This document shows, piece by piece, positions 45,241-53,994 of a DNA stretch of 64,000 bases. Made by a program: the position numbers and the translations under genes. This stretch comes from CAVVEQ01 sp963804865 (lineage in GTDB: Bacteria > Chloroflexota > Anaerolineae > Anaerolineales > Anaerolineaceae): assembly GCA_963804865.1 (NCBI GenBank), contig CAWDSH010000001.1, forward strand, positions 1,426,001-1,490,000, written 5' to 3'. The first letter of the stretch is position 1. Every line of letters starts with the position of its first letter. The notes under the pieces are model-generated. The model did no database searches. It was given only the letters and a program-made list of their open reading frames with translations, and was not told the DNA's origin.

Positions 45241-45657
45241 GTGAAATTACGCATCATTCTTTTCGCAATGGTGCTGCTGCTTGTCCTTCCCGCATGTTCA
45301 TCGGATCGCCAGCCAGCTCAAAGCGATCCAATTTCATCCCCGGACCAATCCCCAGAATTCATTGTCCAGGCTTTTCTGACTGACTTTCAGGAAGCTCCGA
45401 TGCAGCTGGATGGTTATCTCAGCACCGCCCTGCGTGGATTGTATCCTCCGGAACAAAGAGGGGATCTGCTCCCGGTATCAGGCATGATCGAAGGATTTGC
45501 CATCCAATCCGCCGCCATTACTCCCAGTGATGCCGAGATTGATGTTGCCATTCGTTCCGCGGGAGAGGATTCAATACTTCAATTCAATCTGGTTAAGGAA
45601 AAAGGTTACTGGGTGATCGATTCGGTATTCCCCAGCCCCGATCCCTTGGTCCAATAA
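45241..45657 (+). CDS. Small lipoprotein, unknown function
   Basis: 138 residues from a GTG. Signal peptide and lipobox (LLVLPAC), then a Ser/Pro/Gln linker and a domain starting SPEFIVQAFLTDFQEAPMQL with ENSILQFNL-like strands and GYWVIDSVF at the end, an NTF2-like secondary structure pattern. Not recognised further. Ends 29 bp before glgP. Confidence 0.55.
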   Translation: MKLRIILFAMVLLLVLPACSSDRQPAQSDPISSPDQSPEFIVQAFLTDFQEAPMQLDGYLSTALRGLYPPEQRGDLLPVSGMIEGFAIQSAAITPSDAEIDVAIRSAGEDSILQFNLVKEKGYWVIDSVFPSPDPLVQ

Positions 45658-45686
45658 ATTTTAGAAATTATGGAAATTACATCATC

Positions 45687-47846
45687 ATGATCGAAATCGT
45701 CCGCAAGGAAAATTCCAATAACTTCAGCCTTCCACGCCGTATCAACCGGCTGGCAGATCTTGCCTTTAATTTATGGTGGACCTGGAATCCGGAAGCAATC
45801 AACCTGTTTGCGCGCATCGACAAAACCCTCTGGGATAAAGTGCATCATAACCCGGTGGCTTTTTTGCATCAGGGTGAACGTGCCCGGCTGAATGCGGTTA
45901 CCAACGACCGCTATTTCCTCGATCATTACGATCGTGTCATTCATTCATTCGATACGTACATGAAGGGTGAAGACACCTGGTTTGGCAAGCAACACCCCGA
46001 ATTGACAAATAAATTGGCCGCCTATTTTTCGTTTGAATTTGGCCTGCATGAATCGCTCCCCGTTTATGCTGGCGGTCTGGGCGTCCTTTCAGGAGATCAC
46101 CTTAAGGAAGCCAGCGACCTCGGATTGCCTCTCGCAGGCGTCGGCTTTATATACAACCAGGGGTATTTTGTCCAGAAGATCACCGAAGATGGTTGGCAGG
46201 AAACCCGCAGTCAGAAGCTCGATTTTAACGAGATGCCCATCCTTTTCCTCTCGGATAAATCTGGCAATCCGGTTACCGTATCGGTTGACCTTCCGGGGCG
46301 CGTTGTGCATGCCCGGATCTGGCAGGTGCAGGTGGGGCGGGTATCGCTCTACTTGCTCGATAGTAACCTGGAACAGAACGAGTCAGCGGATCGCGATCTA
46401 ACCGCCCGCTTATACAGCAATGATCCGGAAGTGCGAATTTCACAGGAGATCCTGCTGGGCATCGGCGGGGTGCGCGCGCTGCGTGCTGTTGGACTTGATC
46501 CTCAGATTTGGCATATGAACGAAGGTCATTCAGCCTTCCTGACCCTGGAACGCATTCGCGAGCATCTTGTTGCAGGCATGACCCTTGAAAACGCAAAAGA
46601 TCATGTCCGCAAGACCAATATCTTTACCACCCATACTCCGGTACCTGCAGGGAATGATGTTTTCCCGCAATCTATGATAGATAAATACTTTAGCAACTAT
46701 TGGCAGGATTTGAAGATTACCCGTGATGAATTCCTTGCTTTGGGCTGCGATAAACAGAGCTGGGGGGATGTTTTCAGCATGCCGGTTCTGGCGTTGCATC
46801 TTTCACAAGGTGCCAATGCCGTTTCTGAGCTTCACGGAAAAGTATCCCGCCACATGTGGAAATTTCTCTGGCCGGAAAAAAGCGAGGATGATGTCCCTAT
46901 CAGCCATATTACCAATGGCGTTCATATGGGCAGCTGGCTCGCACGGCGTCAGCGAAATCTCTATGAACGTTACCTTGGGTCAGACTGGTGGAAAAACCTG
47001 GACGACCCGGATCTCTGGTCATTGATCAATAACATCCCGGATAGTGAAATATGGACGGTACGCCGACATTTAAGGCGAAAATTACTGGCTTATGTCAATG
47101 ACCGCGCCAGGCGGCAGTGGCTGGGTGGAACGGTCGCGCCTGTTCAGGTTGTTGCGGGCGGTGTTCTTCTGGATCCCTATGCCTTGACCATTGGTTTCGC
47201 CCGCCGCTTCGCTACCTATAAACGCGGAAATCTCATCTTAAGCGATTATGATCGTATATTGCGCATCATCAACAACGTCAGCGCCCCGGTGCAATTCATT
47301 TTCGCCGGCAAGGCTCATCCTGCGGATGAGCCCGGAAAAATGGTGATCCAAGCTCTTTACCGCGCGGTAAAGGATTCCCGCACTGGTGGTCGCCTGGTTT
47401 TCCTCGAAGATTACGACATGAATATGGCTCGCTACCTGGTTCAAGGTGTGGATGTCTGGATGAATACCCCCCGCCGGCCAAATGAAGCCTCAGGCACATC
47501 CGGAATGAAAGCTGCCATGAATGGCGTGCTCAATTTTTCCGTTCTGGATGGCTGGTGGCGCGAAGGGTATAACGGATCCAACGGGTGGGCGATCGGTGAT
47601 GACAGCGAAATGGAGAAGGTGGATCAGCAGGACGCGGCAGATGCAAAATCGCTGTATGATGTGCTTGAAAATGAAATCGTCCCGCTCTTTTACAACGATC
47701 GCTCGGCTGATAATCTTCCCAACGAATGGATTGCACGCATGAAGGAATCCATCCGCACGCTAGCCCCGCAGTTTTCCACACGGCGCATGGTCAAGGAATA
47801 CCTGGAGAATCTTTACCTGCCGGCTTATCGATCGGATGCGGGTTAA
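45687..47846 (+). CDS. glgP: Alpha-glucan phosphorylase
   Basis: 719 residues, the shorter phosphorylase type with an N-terminal DUF3417-like region (RRINRLADLAFNLWWTWNPEA). Catalytic segments: YFSFEFGLHESLPVYAGGLGVLSGDHLKEASDLG, WHMNEGHSAF, and the PLP site region EASGTSGMKAAMNGVLNFS with the Schiff-base Lys. Releases glucose 1-phosphate from glycogen or maltodextrins in the cytoplasm. Intact over 2.1 kb. Confidence 0.93.
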   Translation: MIEIVRKENSNNFSLPRRINRLADLAFNLWWTWNPEAINLFARIDKTLWDKVHHNPVAFLHQGERARLNAVTNDRYFLDHYDRVIHSFDTYMKGEDTWFGKQHPELTNKLAAYFSFEFGLHESLPVYAGGLGVLSGDHLKEASDLGLPLAGVGFIYNQGYFVQKITEDGWQETRSQKLDFNEMPILFLSDKSGNPVTVSVDLPGRVVHARIWQVQVGRVSLYLLDSNLEQNESADRDLTARLYSNDPEVRISQEILLGIGGVRALRAVGLDPQIWHMNEGHSAFLTLERIREHLVAGMTLENAKDHVRKTNIFTTHTPVPAGNDVFPQSMIDKYFSNYWQDLKITRDEFLALGCDKQSWGDVFSMPVLALHLSQGANAVSELHGKVSRHMWKFLWPEKSEDDVPISHITNGVHMGSWLARRQRNLYERYLGSDWWKNLDDPDLWSLINNIPDSEIWTVRRHLRRKLLAYVNDRARRQWLGGTVAPVQVVAGGVLLDPYALTIGFARRFATYKRGNLILSDYDRILRIINNVSAPVQFIFAGKAHPADEPGKMVIQALYRAVKDSRTGGRLVFLEDYDMNMARYLVQGVDVWMNTPRRPNEASGTSGMKAAMNGVLNFSVLDGWWREGYNGSNGWAIGDDSEMEKVDQQDAADAKSLYDVLENEIVPLFYNDRSADNLPNEWIARMKESIRTLAPQFSTRRMVKEYLENLYLPAYRSDAG

Positions 47847-47933
47847 GCTCATCCTCTTTTCTTGACCGCTTGAAGTCCAGGATAAAGAATTCGCCATGGA
47901 GAGCAAATCTAAGTTTATAAACATCCAACGAAT

Positions 47934-49514
47934 ATGAAAAAGATCATATCTTTTCCATTTCACCTGGCATTATTTGCGGTCTATCCAGTCATTCAACTCT
48001 TTGCCACGAATATCATCGAGGTGAATGCAGGCGTCATCTGGAGACCGCTGCTGATCTCGCTCCTTGCAGCATTCATTCTGGCGTTGGTGAGTTTCCCGCT
48101 GTTCCGGAATTTCCATAAAAGCGCCATCTTTTCGGTTGTGCTCATCATCTCGTTTTTTACCTTTGGCCACCTCCACGGCTGGCTCAGGTCCGTTCCAGAG
48201 ATTGGTTTGACACTCGGGCGTTTCAGATATCTCGTTGTCTTCTACGTTTTTGTGATCTTGATAAGCTCTTATCTTCTTTACTTCCGCGTAAAAGATCAAG
48301 CCCCGCTGACTTCCACATTCAATTTTGTCAGCATTGTCCTGTTGTTGATTCCGATCTATCAGATCGTTTCTTACAATATTAATCACATGCTTCTCCAGCG
48401 GAATAGCGAACGACTGGAAGAATCCCGAGTGCAAATTTCAAATCAGGAGGATCTCCCGGATATCTACCTGATCATCCTGGATACCTATACCCGCGCGGAC
48501 ATACTTGAATCCGATTTCGATCTTGATAATTCGGCATTCATCGATCAATTGGAGGATCTCGGCTTCTACGTGGCGGAGTGCGCGCGCAGTAATTATCCGA
48601 GCACCATCCGTTCGCTGGTCAGTTTGTTGAACATGGATTATGTCCACGAGCTTGAAAAAACCAGTTTTCAATCCGAGCTGCGTTACCGGGACAACCTGAT
48701 GAATGGGTTGAGCAATAATCTGGTCAGGGAGAAGCTGGTGGGCATGGGTTACAAGACCGTGGCGTTCTCCACCGGTTATGAATGGAGTACTTACTCGGAT
48801 TCCGATTACTTTTTCACCCCCGAACCCACTTATTTCCTTTCTCCGCGGATTCAGCCATTTGAAGCTCTCTTATTGCAGAAATCTGCCCTGCTGATGCTTG
48901 TGGGTGGTCAACCCGAGAAAATTGAAGGGCTGCTCCATTTGAGTGCACCACTGTATGCCGGTCATGTTCTCAGGGTCGAAAACGTGCTTGAAAAGCTGCC
49001 CGGGATACCGGAACTTTCCGGATCGAAATTCATTTTCGCGCATATCCTCAGCCCACATCGGCCTTTTATATTTTTACCGGATGGGAGTATCAATGAGGAT
49101 GACCGGTTCTACAGCAATGATGGCAACGGTATTGATGAGGATTATTCCCGGCAGGGATATGCAAATCAGGTGCAATATATCAACAATCAGCTTATCCCCA
49201 TATTAACCCAAATCATTGAAAAATCAAAAGTCCCCCCCATTATCATCATTCAAGGTGATCATGGATCATCACAGGCAGATCGTTACCCGATCCTTAATGC
49301 GTATTACCTGCCCGAAGATGTTGCGGGGCAACTTTATTCTGATATTTCACCGGTCAACTCCTTCCGGCTGGTTTTTAATGATTACTTTGATCTCTCTTAT
49401 CCCCCATTGGATGATGTAAGTTATAGCGTTGCCCGCAATAGGGAAGTCAGCGGTACATATTTTTACAAGCCTGTTGAAGAGACCGCGCCAACCTGCTTGA
49501 ATTCAGTTAGATAA
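47934..49514 (+). CDS. Sulfatase/alkaline-phosphatase-fold membrane protein
   Basis: 526 residues. Five hydrophobic segments occupy about residues 5-155. An extracytoplasmic domain begins DIYLIILDTYTRADIL, whose Asp and Thr stand where the metal ligand and nucleophile of this fold sit, and IIIIQGDHGSSQ supplies the late Asp-His pair. This architecture resembles LTA synthase and phosphoethanolamine transferase relatives. Transfer of a head group to a lipid or glycan outside the membrane is inferred. The substrate is unknown. Confidence 0.75.
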   Translation: MKKIISFPFHLALFAVYPVIQLFATNIIEVNAGVIWRPLLISLLAAFILALVSFPLFRNFHKSAIFSVVLIISFFTFGHLHGWLRSVPEIGLTLGRFRYLVVFYVFVILISSYLLYFRVKDQAPLTSTFNFVSIVLLLIPIYQIVSYNINHMLLQRNSERLEESRVQISNQEDLPDIYLIILDTYTRADILESDFDLDNSAFIDQLEDLGFYVAECARSNYPSTIRSLVSLLNMDYVHELEKTSFQSELRYRDNLMNGLSNNLVREKLVGMGYKTVAFSTGYEWSTYSDSDYFFTPEPTYFLSPRIQPFEALLLQKSALLMLVGGQPEKIEGLLHLSAPLYAGHVLRVENVLEKLPGIPELSGSKFIFAHILSPHRPFIFLPDGSINEDDRFYSNDGNGIDEDYSRQGYANQVQYINNQLIPILTQIIEKSKVPPIIIIQGDHGSSQADRYPILNAYYLPEDVAGQLYSDISPVNSFRLVFNDYFDLSYPPLDDVSYSVARNREVSGTYFYKPVEETAPTCLNSVR

Positions 49515-49590
49515 CCCGGTCAAATCATGATAAGCTTTATGAGATCGGCGAAATTTTCGTCGAATTGACTAAATTGGAGGGATTTAAATC

Positions 49591-50118
49591 ATGATTCTTG
49601 AATTTACCTGGCAAGCGCTCTTGGGGGCTCTGCTGATCTTTGTTTTACGCGTGGGGGATATGTCTTTGGACACCATTCGCCTGCTTTTCGTGGTTCGCGG
49701 GCGGAAAGGGCTGGCTTGGATCCTTGGTTTCCTCCAATCCTTGATCTTCATTGTAGCCATCAGCTCGGTGCTCACCAACGCGGGCAATCTGCTCAATATC
49801 CTCGGTTATGCCGCTGGTTTTGCCACCGGCAACGTGGTGGGGATGTGGATCGAAGAACGTCTGGCTGTTGGACATACCCTGGTCACTATCATTAGCTCCA
49901 ATCGCGGCGCAGTCATCGCTGAATCGCTCAGGAATGATGGTTATGCCGTTACAGAGATACCCGGTCGCGGCAAGGATGGCACTGTCACTGTTCTCCATTG
50001 CAACGTACTGCGCAAGGATATAAGCACGGTTGATACGATTGTTCTGGAAGCTGATCCCACTGCTTTTATCACCACTGAAGATATGCGCCCGCTCCGCCGT
50101 GGCTTCTGGAGAGCATGA
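49591..50118 (+). CDS. UPF0316/DUF2179-type membrane protein
   Basis: 175 residues with a GGAGGG site. Three membrane segments (LLGALLIFVLRVGDM, WILGFLQSLIFIVAISSVL, ILGYAAGFATGNVVGMWIEE) carry the RVGDMSLDTIRLLFVVRG signature. A C-terminal small domain follows, with HTLVTIISSNRG, GRGKDGTVTVLHCNV and ADPTAFITTED, typical of DUF2179. Function unknown. Confidence 0.85.
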   Translation: MILEFTWQALLGALLIFVLRVGDMSLDTIRLLFVVRGRKGLAWILGFLQSLIFIVAISSVLTNAGNLLNILGYAAGFATGNVVGMWIEERLAVGHTLVTIISSNRGAVIAESLRNDGYAVTEIPGRGKDGTVTVLHCNVLRKDISTVDTIVLEADPTAFITTEDMRPLRRGFWRA

Positions 50119-50166
50119 TTTTTGCCATTCTACAGGAATTTTTACTTAATTTTCACGCAATTTGGC

Positions 50167-50195
50167 TTGACAACACTTTGATTTCTATCTATTAT
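50167..50195 (+). promoter_or_regulatory. Consensus sigma-70 promoter
   Basis: TTGACA (50167-50172), 17-bp spacer, TATTAT (50190-50195). About 73 bp upstream of the ATG at 50269, which has AAAAGGAG. Confidence 0.8.
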
Positions 50196-50268
50196 CTTAA
50201 TAGTCCTGAAATGCGTTTCGGGGAAGGCGAGATTTAACCAACGCACCACGGGGAAAAGGAGAATTTGT

Positions 50269-51210
50269 ATGGCTGAAACTCTAAATGATGCCATCGCGTT
50301 GATACGTTCAGGAAATCGCGATTCCGCCCGTACAATTTTGAAAGAGATTATCCGGGTTGAACCTCATAACGTTTCCGCCTGGCTCTGGTTCGTGGAAACA
50401 TTGCCCCACGATGCTGATAAGATCAAGGCGTTGGAATTTTGCGTTCAACTCAATCCTCAGGATCAGACCGCAGTTAAAGCGCTTCAAATGCTGAAGGAAC
50501 ACCAACCCCAGGTTTCCGCTCCTGCGGCTGCACCCGAACCAGTTCCTCAACCTGCCCCTGTTCAGGCTTCTGTGGAATCTGTCCCTCCACCTGCTCCTGT
50601 GCAGGCACCCGTGAAATCAGCCCCTCCTGTTGAAGCCCCGACTGCGCAGCCTGTCTTTGTCCCCCCGGAAGGATCTTCAACACCCTTTCAACAGGGTGTT
50701 GCCCCAGCGGAGACTGCTGTAGAACCGCCCGCAACGCCTGCTGAATTTCCAGCCACTCCCTTCCAGCAGGCAGCTGCTAGCTCCAGCTGCCCCGCCACCC
50801 GAACAACCCGCAGCGGCGTTGGTTCAGGAGCCTGCAGCCCCATCACCCCAACCCGAACCGGTTATCCCCATGCCGGCTCCAGTTCAACCTGAGGAGCAAG
50901 CCCAATCAACGCATCATCCGTGGAAGCACTTCCGGAGACGCCGGTGCAGGCAGCAGAAGCGCTAAAGGCTGCGGCCCCACCCTTCCCGACCGGTGTGGAA
51001 CCGCCCTTTGTCTCCACTGGGACTCCCAAAATAGAAGCCGCCAAATCCTCTTTGCCGGAGCCCGTGATCGAAACCCAGGATGTTTCCGCTCCCCAGCCCC
51101 GCCGGCGGCGCAGTTTACGCTGGCTGGTTCCAGCAATATTGATCTCATTTTTGATATTCCTGATCGCTGGATTGGGATTCCTGTATATTCAATATGTGAT
51201 TAACCGGTAG
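50269..51210 (+). CDS. TPR / Pro-Ala-rich membrane-anchored protein (two frameshifts)
   Basis: The N-terminal 75 residues form a TPR-like unit (LNDAIALIRSGNRDSARTIL, VEPHNVSAWLWF). A long Pro/Ala/Gln/Val linker follows, made of near-repeats of PAPVQA. The frame shifts near 50775 and again near 50900. In the last frame the product ends PRRRRSLRWLVPAILISFLIFLIAGLGFLYIQYV, a basic stop followed by a membrane helix. Total about 313 residues with a cytoplasmic TPR and a C-terminal anchor. The repetitive GC-rich linker is where indels arise easily. Confidence 0.6.
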
Positions 51211-51248
51211 TTCCCTTGATATTTTCCTAAAAATTAACCTGTGGAATG

Positions 51249-51280
51249 AGACACCGCTTGAAAATGGCGGTGTCTTTTTA
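51249..51280 (+). terminator. Rho-independent terminator
   Basis: GACACCGC (51250-51257) pairs with GCGGTGTC (51267-51274) around a 9-nt loop, then TTTTTATTT. Confidence 0.85.
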
Positions 51281-51346
51281 TTTAGATTGGCAGTGAAAAT
51301 TCCGTCATACCTTTTACCTGTAAAACGAGTGCTTTCGCTTTTAGGA

Positions 51347-51352
51347 TATAAT
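51347..51352 (+). promoter_or_regulatory. -10 TATAAT seven bases before a start codon (leaderless type)
   Basis: TATAAT ends 7 bp before the ATG at 51360. The intervening CTTTTTC has no Shine-Dalgarno. Confidence 0.5.
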
Positions 51353-51359
51353 CTTTTTC

Positions 51360-52664
51360 ATGTCCGTTAAAGTAAAAAGAGCGTTAATCGTCATCATGGT
51401 GCTCGTTTTGGTCGCTGCCGGCACCGTGATGATCATCCCGAACCTGCGTGAAAGTGCCAGCTGGCATATCTCGCAAGTGTTTATTCGACTTCGCTCGATC
51501 ATCGATCCCCCCGAGGAGGTTGGCTTCTCCCCCAGTACCTCCGCTACACCCGACCTGCAGGGCACGCTCACGGCTCTGGCTGAAATCCCTGGATCGACCG
51601 TTACTCCGACTCCAGCTGATACTCAATTACCTACGGCCATCCCCAGCCCCACTGCTACACCACTGCCTTCCAACGTGTATATCAAGGGCGGCACCTACTA
51701 TACCCAGCATGGATTCTTCAATTATTGCGCTCCTGCCAACATGGCCATGGCGCTTTCTTATTGGGGTTGGGCTGGAGATATCAAAGAGGTCGGCGCGGCT
51801 CTCAAGCCCTATGATAAAGACAAGAACGTGATGCCTTACGAAATGGAAAACTACACCATCTCGCTGGGTCTGGGTGCCATCACCCGTATCGGAGGTGATT
51901 TGTCCACCATCCGGAAATTCACGGCTGCGGGTTTCCCGGTCCTGGTCGAAAAAGGTGTTTTCTTCCGTGACCTGCAGGGTAACAACAGCTGGATGGGACA
52001 CTACCAGGTGGTGGTTGGTTACGATGACACGCGAGAGCTCGTCATCACGCAGGATTCATTCATCGAACCGGATTATGTGGAAACCTTTGAACAATTCATG
52101 GCTGAATGGAAGAGTTTCAATTACACCTACCTGATCCTTTATTCATTGGACCGCGAAGCCGAAGTGCTTCAGCTCCTTGGTGAAGACGCCGATGAGCTGA
52201 CCAATGCCACCCATGCCTATCTTTCAGCCTCCGATCAGACGATGACGGATAGCGGCAGGGATCTATTCTTCAGCTGGTATAACGTGGGCAGCAGCCTGGT
52301 TAAATTACAGGATTACACTGGCGCCGCCCAGGCTTATGACCAGGCATTCGGTATCTACAACAATCTTCCCAAGGATCTCACCAGCCGTCCATACCGCATC
52401 CTCTGGTACCAGACTGGGCCTTATTTCGCATATTTTTATACCGCCCGTTACCAGGATGTGATTGATCTGGCGACCGAAAACGCCATCAACCTGGTCCGGG
52501 ATAATGATCCCGCCCTTGAAGAGAGTTTCTACTGGCGTGGACTTGCAAAACAAGCTCTCGGCGATATCGCGGGTGCTATTGAAGACCTGCAAACAGCTTT
52601 GAACTACCACCCCGGATTTCCACCGGCGCTTCAAGCCCTGCAGCAGTTGGGGGCAAATCCCTAG
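51360..52664 (+). CDS. C39-like cysteine peptidase with TPR region
   Basis: 434 residues: N-terminal signal anchor (LIVIMVLVLVAAGTVMII), a Thr/Pro linker, then a papain-like C39 domain. GFFNYCAPANMAMALSYWG carries the catalytic Cys, and MGHYQVVVGYDD the His with the following Asp region. The last 150 residues contain TPR-type helices (AAQAYDQAFGIYNNL, EESFYWRGLAKQALGDIAGAIEDL). Extracytoplasmic peptide cleavage is expected. No ABC exporter is adjacent, so it is probably not a bacteriocin-leader peptidase. Confidence 0.8.
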   Translation: MSVKVKRALIVIMVLVLVAAGTVMIIPNLRESASWHISQVFIRLRSIIDPPEEVGFSPSTSATPDLQGTLTALAEIPGSTVTPTPADTQLPTAIPSPTATPLPSNVYIKGGTYYTQHGFFNYCAPANMAMALSYWGWAGDIKEVGAALKPYDKDKNVMPYEMENYTISLGLGAITRIGGDLSTIRKFTAAGFPVLVEKGVFFRDLQGNNSWMGHYQVVVGYDDTRELVITQDSFIEPDYVETFEQFMAEWKSFNYTYLILYSLDREAEVLQLLGEDADELTNATHAYLSASDQTMTDSGRDLFFSWYNVGSSLVKLQDYTGAAQAYDQAFGIYNNLPKDLTSRPYRILWYQTGPYFAYFYTARYQDVIDLATENAINLVRDNDPALEESFYWRGLAKQALGDIAGAIEDLQTALNYHPGFPPALQALQQLGANP

Positions 52665-52668
52665 CAAG

Positions 52669-53928
52669 ATGTTGAAGATCCTTCATTTCGCAGACGCGCA
52701 TATTGATATCGCCAGCCAGGGGCGGCATGACCCGCAGAGCGGACTGCCCTTCAGGGTGCTGGATTTTCTTAAAGCGCTGGATACCATTATCGATACAGCG
52801 ATCAACGAGAAACCGGACCTGGTGATATTCGCCGGGGATGCCTATAAAGATCGCAATCCCTCGCCAACCTACCAGCGCGAATGGGGCAGGCGCATCATCC
52901 GCCTGTCACAGGCGCAGATACCCACCCTTCTCCTGGTGGGCAATCATGATCTTTCTCCTGCCATCGGGCGCGCCAATACCCTGCATGAATTCGATACCCT
53001 CCAGGTACCTTTTATAAAGGTTCTGAGTAAGCCGTGCTTGCTTGGTCCCGCTGATCTTTGGGATCTCCCCCTTCAGGTTTTAGCTTTGCCCTGGATCTCC
53101 AGGTCAGGTCTGTTGGCTGCCAGGGAATCCGCCAACGAAACATCTGCTGAGATCGATGAGGAAATCGAAACCCGTCTGGATGAAATAGTAAAGGCGTGGC
53201 TGGACTCGGTTGATCCGGAATTACCAGTAATCCTGACCGCTCACGCTTCCGTGCAGGGAGCCATGTATGGCAACGAGCGCAGCGTGATGCTGGGAAATGA
53301 TCTTGTTCTCCCCGGCTCGCTGGTCAAGGATAAACGCCTGGATTATGTCGCCCTGGGTCATATCCATAAAAAACAAAATTTGAATGAGGGTGGACATCCT
53401 CCGGTGGTTTACCCGGGCTCCATCGAGCGGGTGGATTTTGGGGAAGCACAGGATGAAAAATTCTTCGCCATGGTTGAGCTGGAGAAAGGTAAATCCAGGG
53501 TCGATTTCCGAAAATTGGATGGCAGGCGATTTTTTGACTCCCAGGTTCGGTTTTCTGGAGATGAAGCACTGCCATCACCAGAGGATCTCAATCAGCGTCT
53601 TTTGGCATCTCTACCGCCTGCAGCCGATATCAAGGACGCCATTGTCCGGCTCGTGATCGAATACCCCAGGGATTGGGAAACTCTAATCGATGAAACCTCC
53701 CTCCGCCAGGCAGCCGACCAGGCTTTCGAATTTCACCTTATTCGTCGGCCGCAGGTGCAGTCCAGGATTCGCCTACCGGGTGGGCAGTCCTGGTCCAGCA
53801 TTCCTCCACAGGATCTGCTTGTAAAATACCTGGAAAGCCAAAAAGAAAAATCGAAAGACGTCGAAATCCTCAAGCAATTGGCTGAGGAAGTGATAAAAAA
53901 GGCATTGGATGACGAAATTGAAGTCTAG
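52669..53928 (+). CDS. sbcD: Exonuclease SbcCD subunit D (Mre11-like)
   Basis: 419 residues. Calcineurin-type phosphoesterase motifs in order: HFADAHIDIA (DxH), FAGDAYKDRNPS (GDxxD-type), LLVGNHDLSP (GNHD), TAHASVQG, and ALGHIHKKQ (GHxH). It is the nuclease half of the Mre11-Rad50-type complex, which opens hairpins and protein-blocked ends. The sbcC gene follows after 66 bp on the same strand, and this gene starts 4 bp after the C39 gene. Confidence 0.92.
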   Translation: MLKILHFADAHIDIASQGRHDPQSGLPFRVLDFLKALDTIIDTAINEKPDLVIFAGDAYKDRNPSPTYQREWGRRIIRLSQAQIPTLLLVGNHDLSPAIGRANTLHEFDTLQVPFIKVLSKPCLLGPADLWDLPLQVLALPWISRSGLLAARESANETSAEIDEEIETRLDEIVKAWLDSVDPELPVILTAHASVQGAMYGNERSVMLGNDLVLPGSLVKDKRLDYVALGHIHKKQNLNEGGHPPVVYPGSIERVDFGEAQDEKFFAMVELEKGKSRVDFRKLDGRRFFDSQVRFSGDEALPSPEDLNQRLLASLPPAADIKDAIVRLVIEYPRDWETLIDETSLRQAADQAFEFHLIRRPQVQSRIRLPGGQSWSSIPPQDLLVKYLESQKEKSKDVEILKQLAEEVIKKALDDEIEV

Positions 53929-53994
53929 CACGATGAACTCTTCACATTTCAGGCTTGGCGAGACTTTAGATAAAGGCAGCGAAACGGTCACTAA

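Noticed and set aside
51360..52664. Bacteriocin-processing C39 ABC transporter
   Set aside because: The protein has the C39-type catalytic segments but no ABC or exporter domains, and no precursor peptide gene is adjacent.
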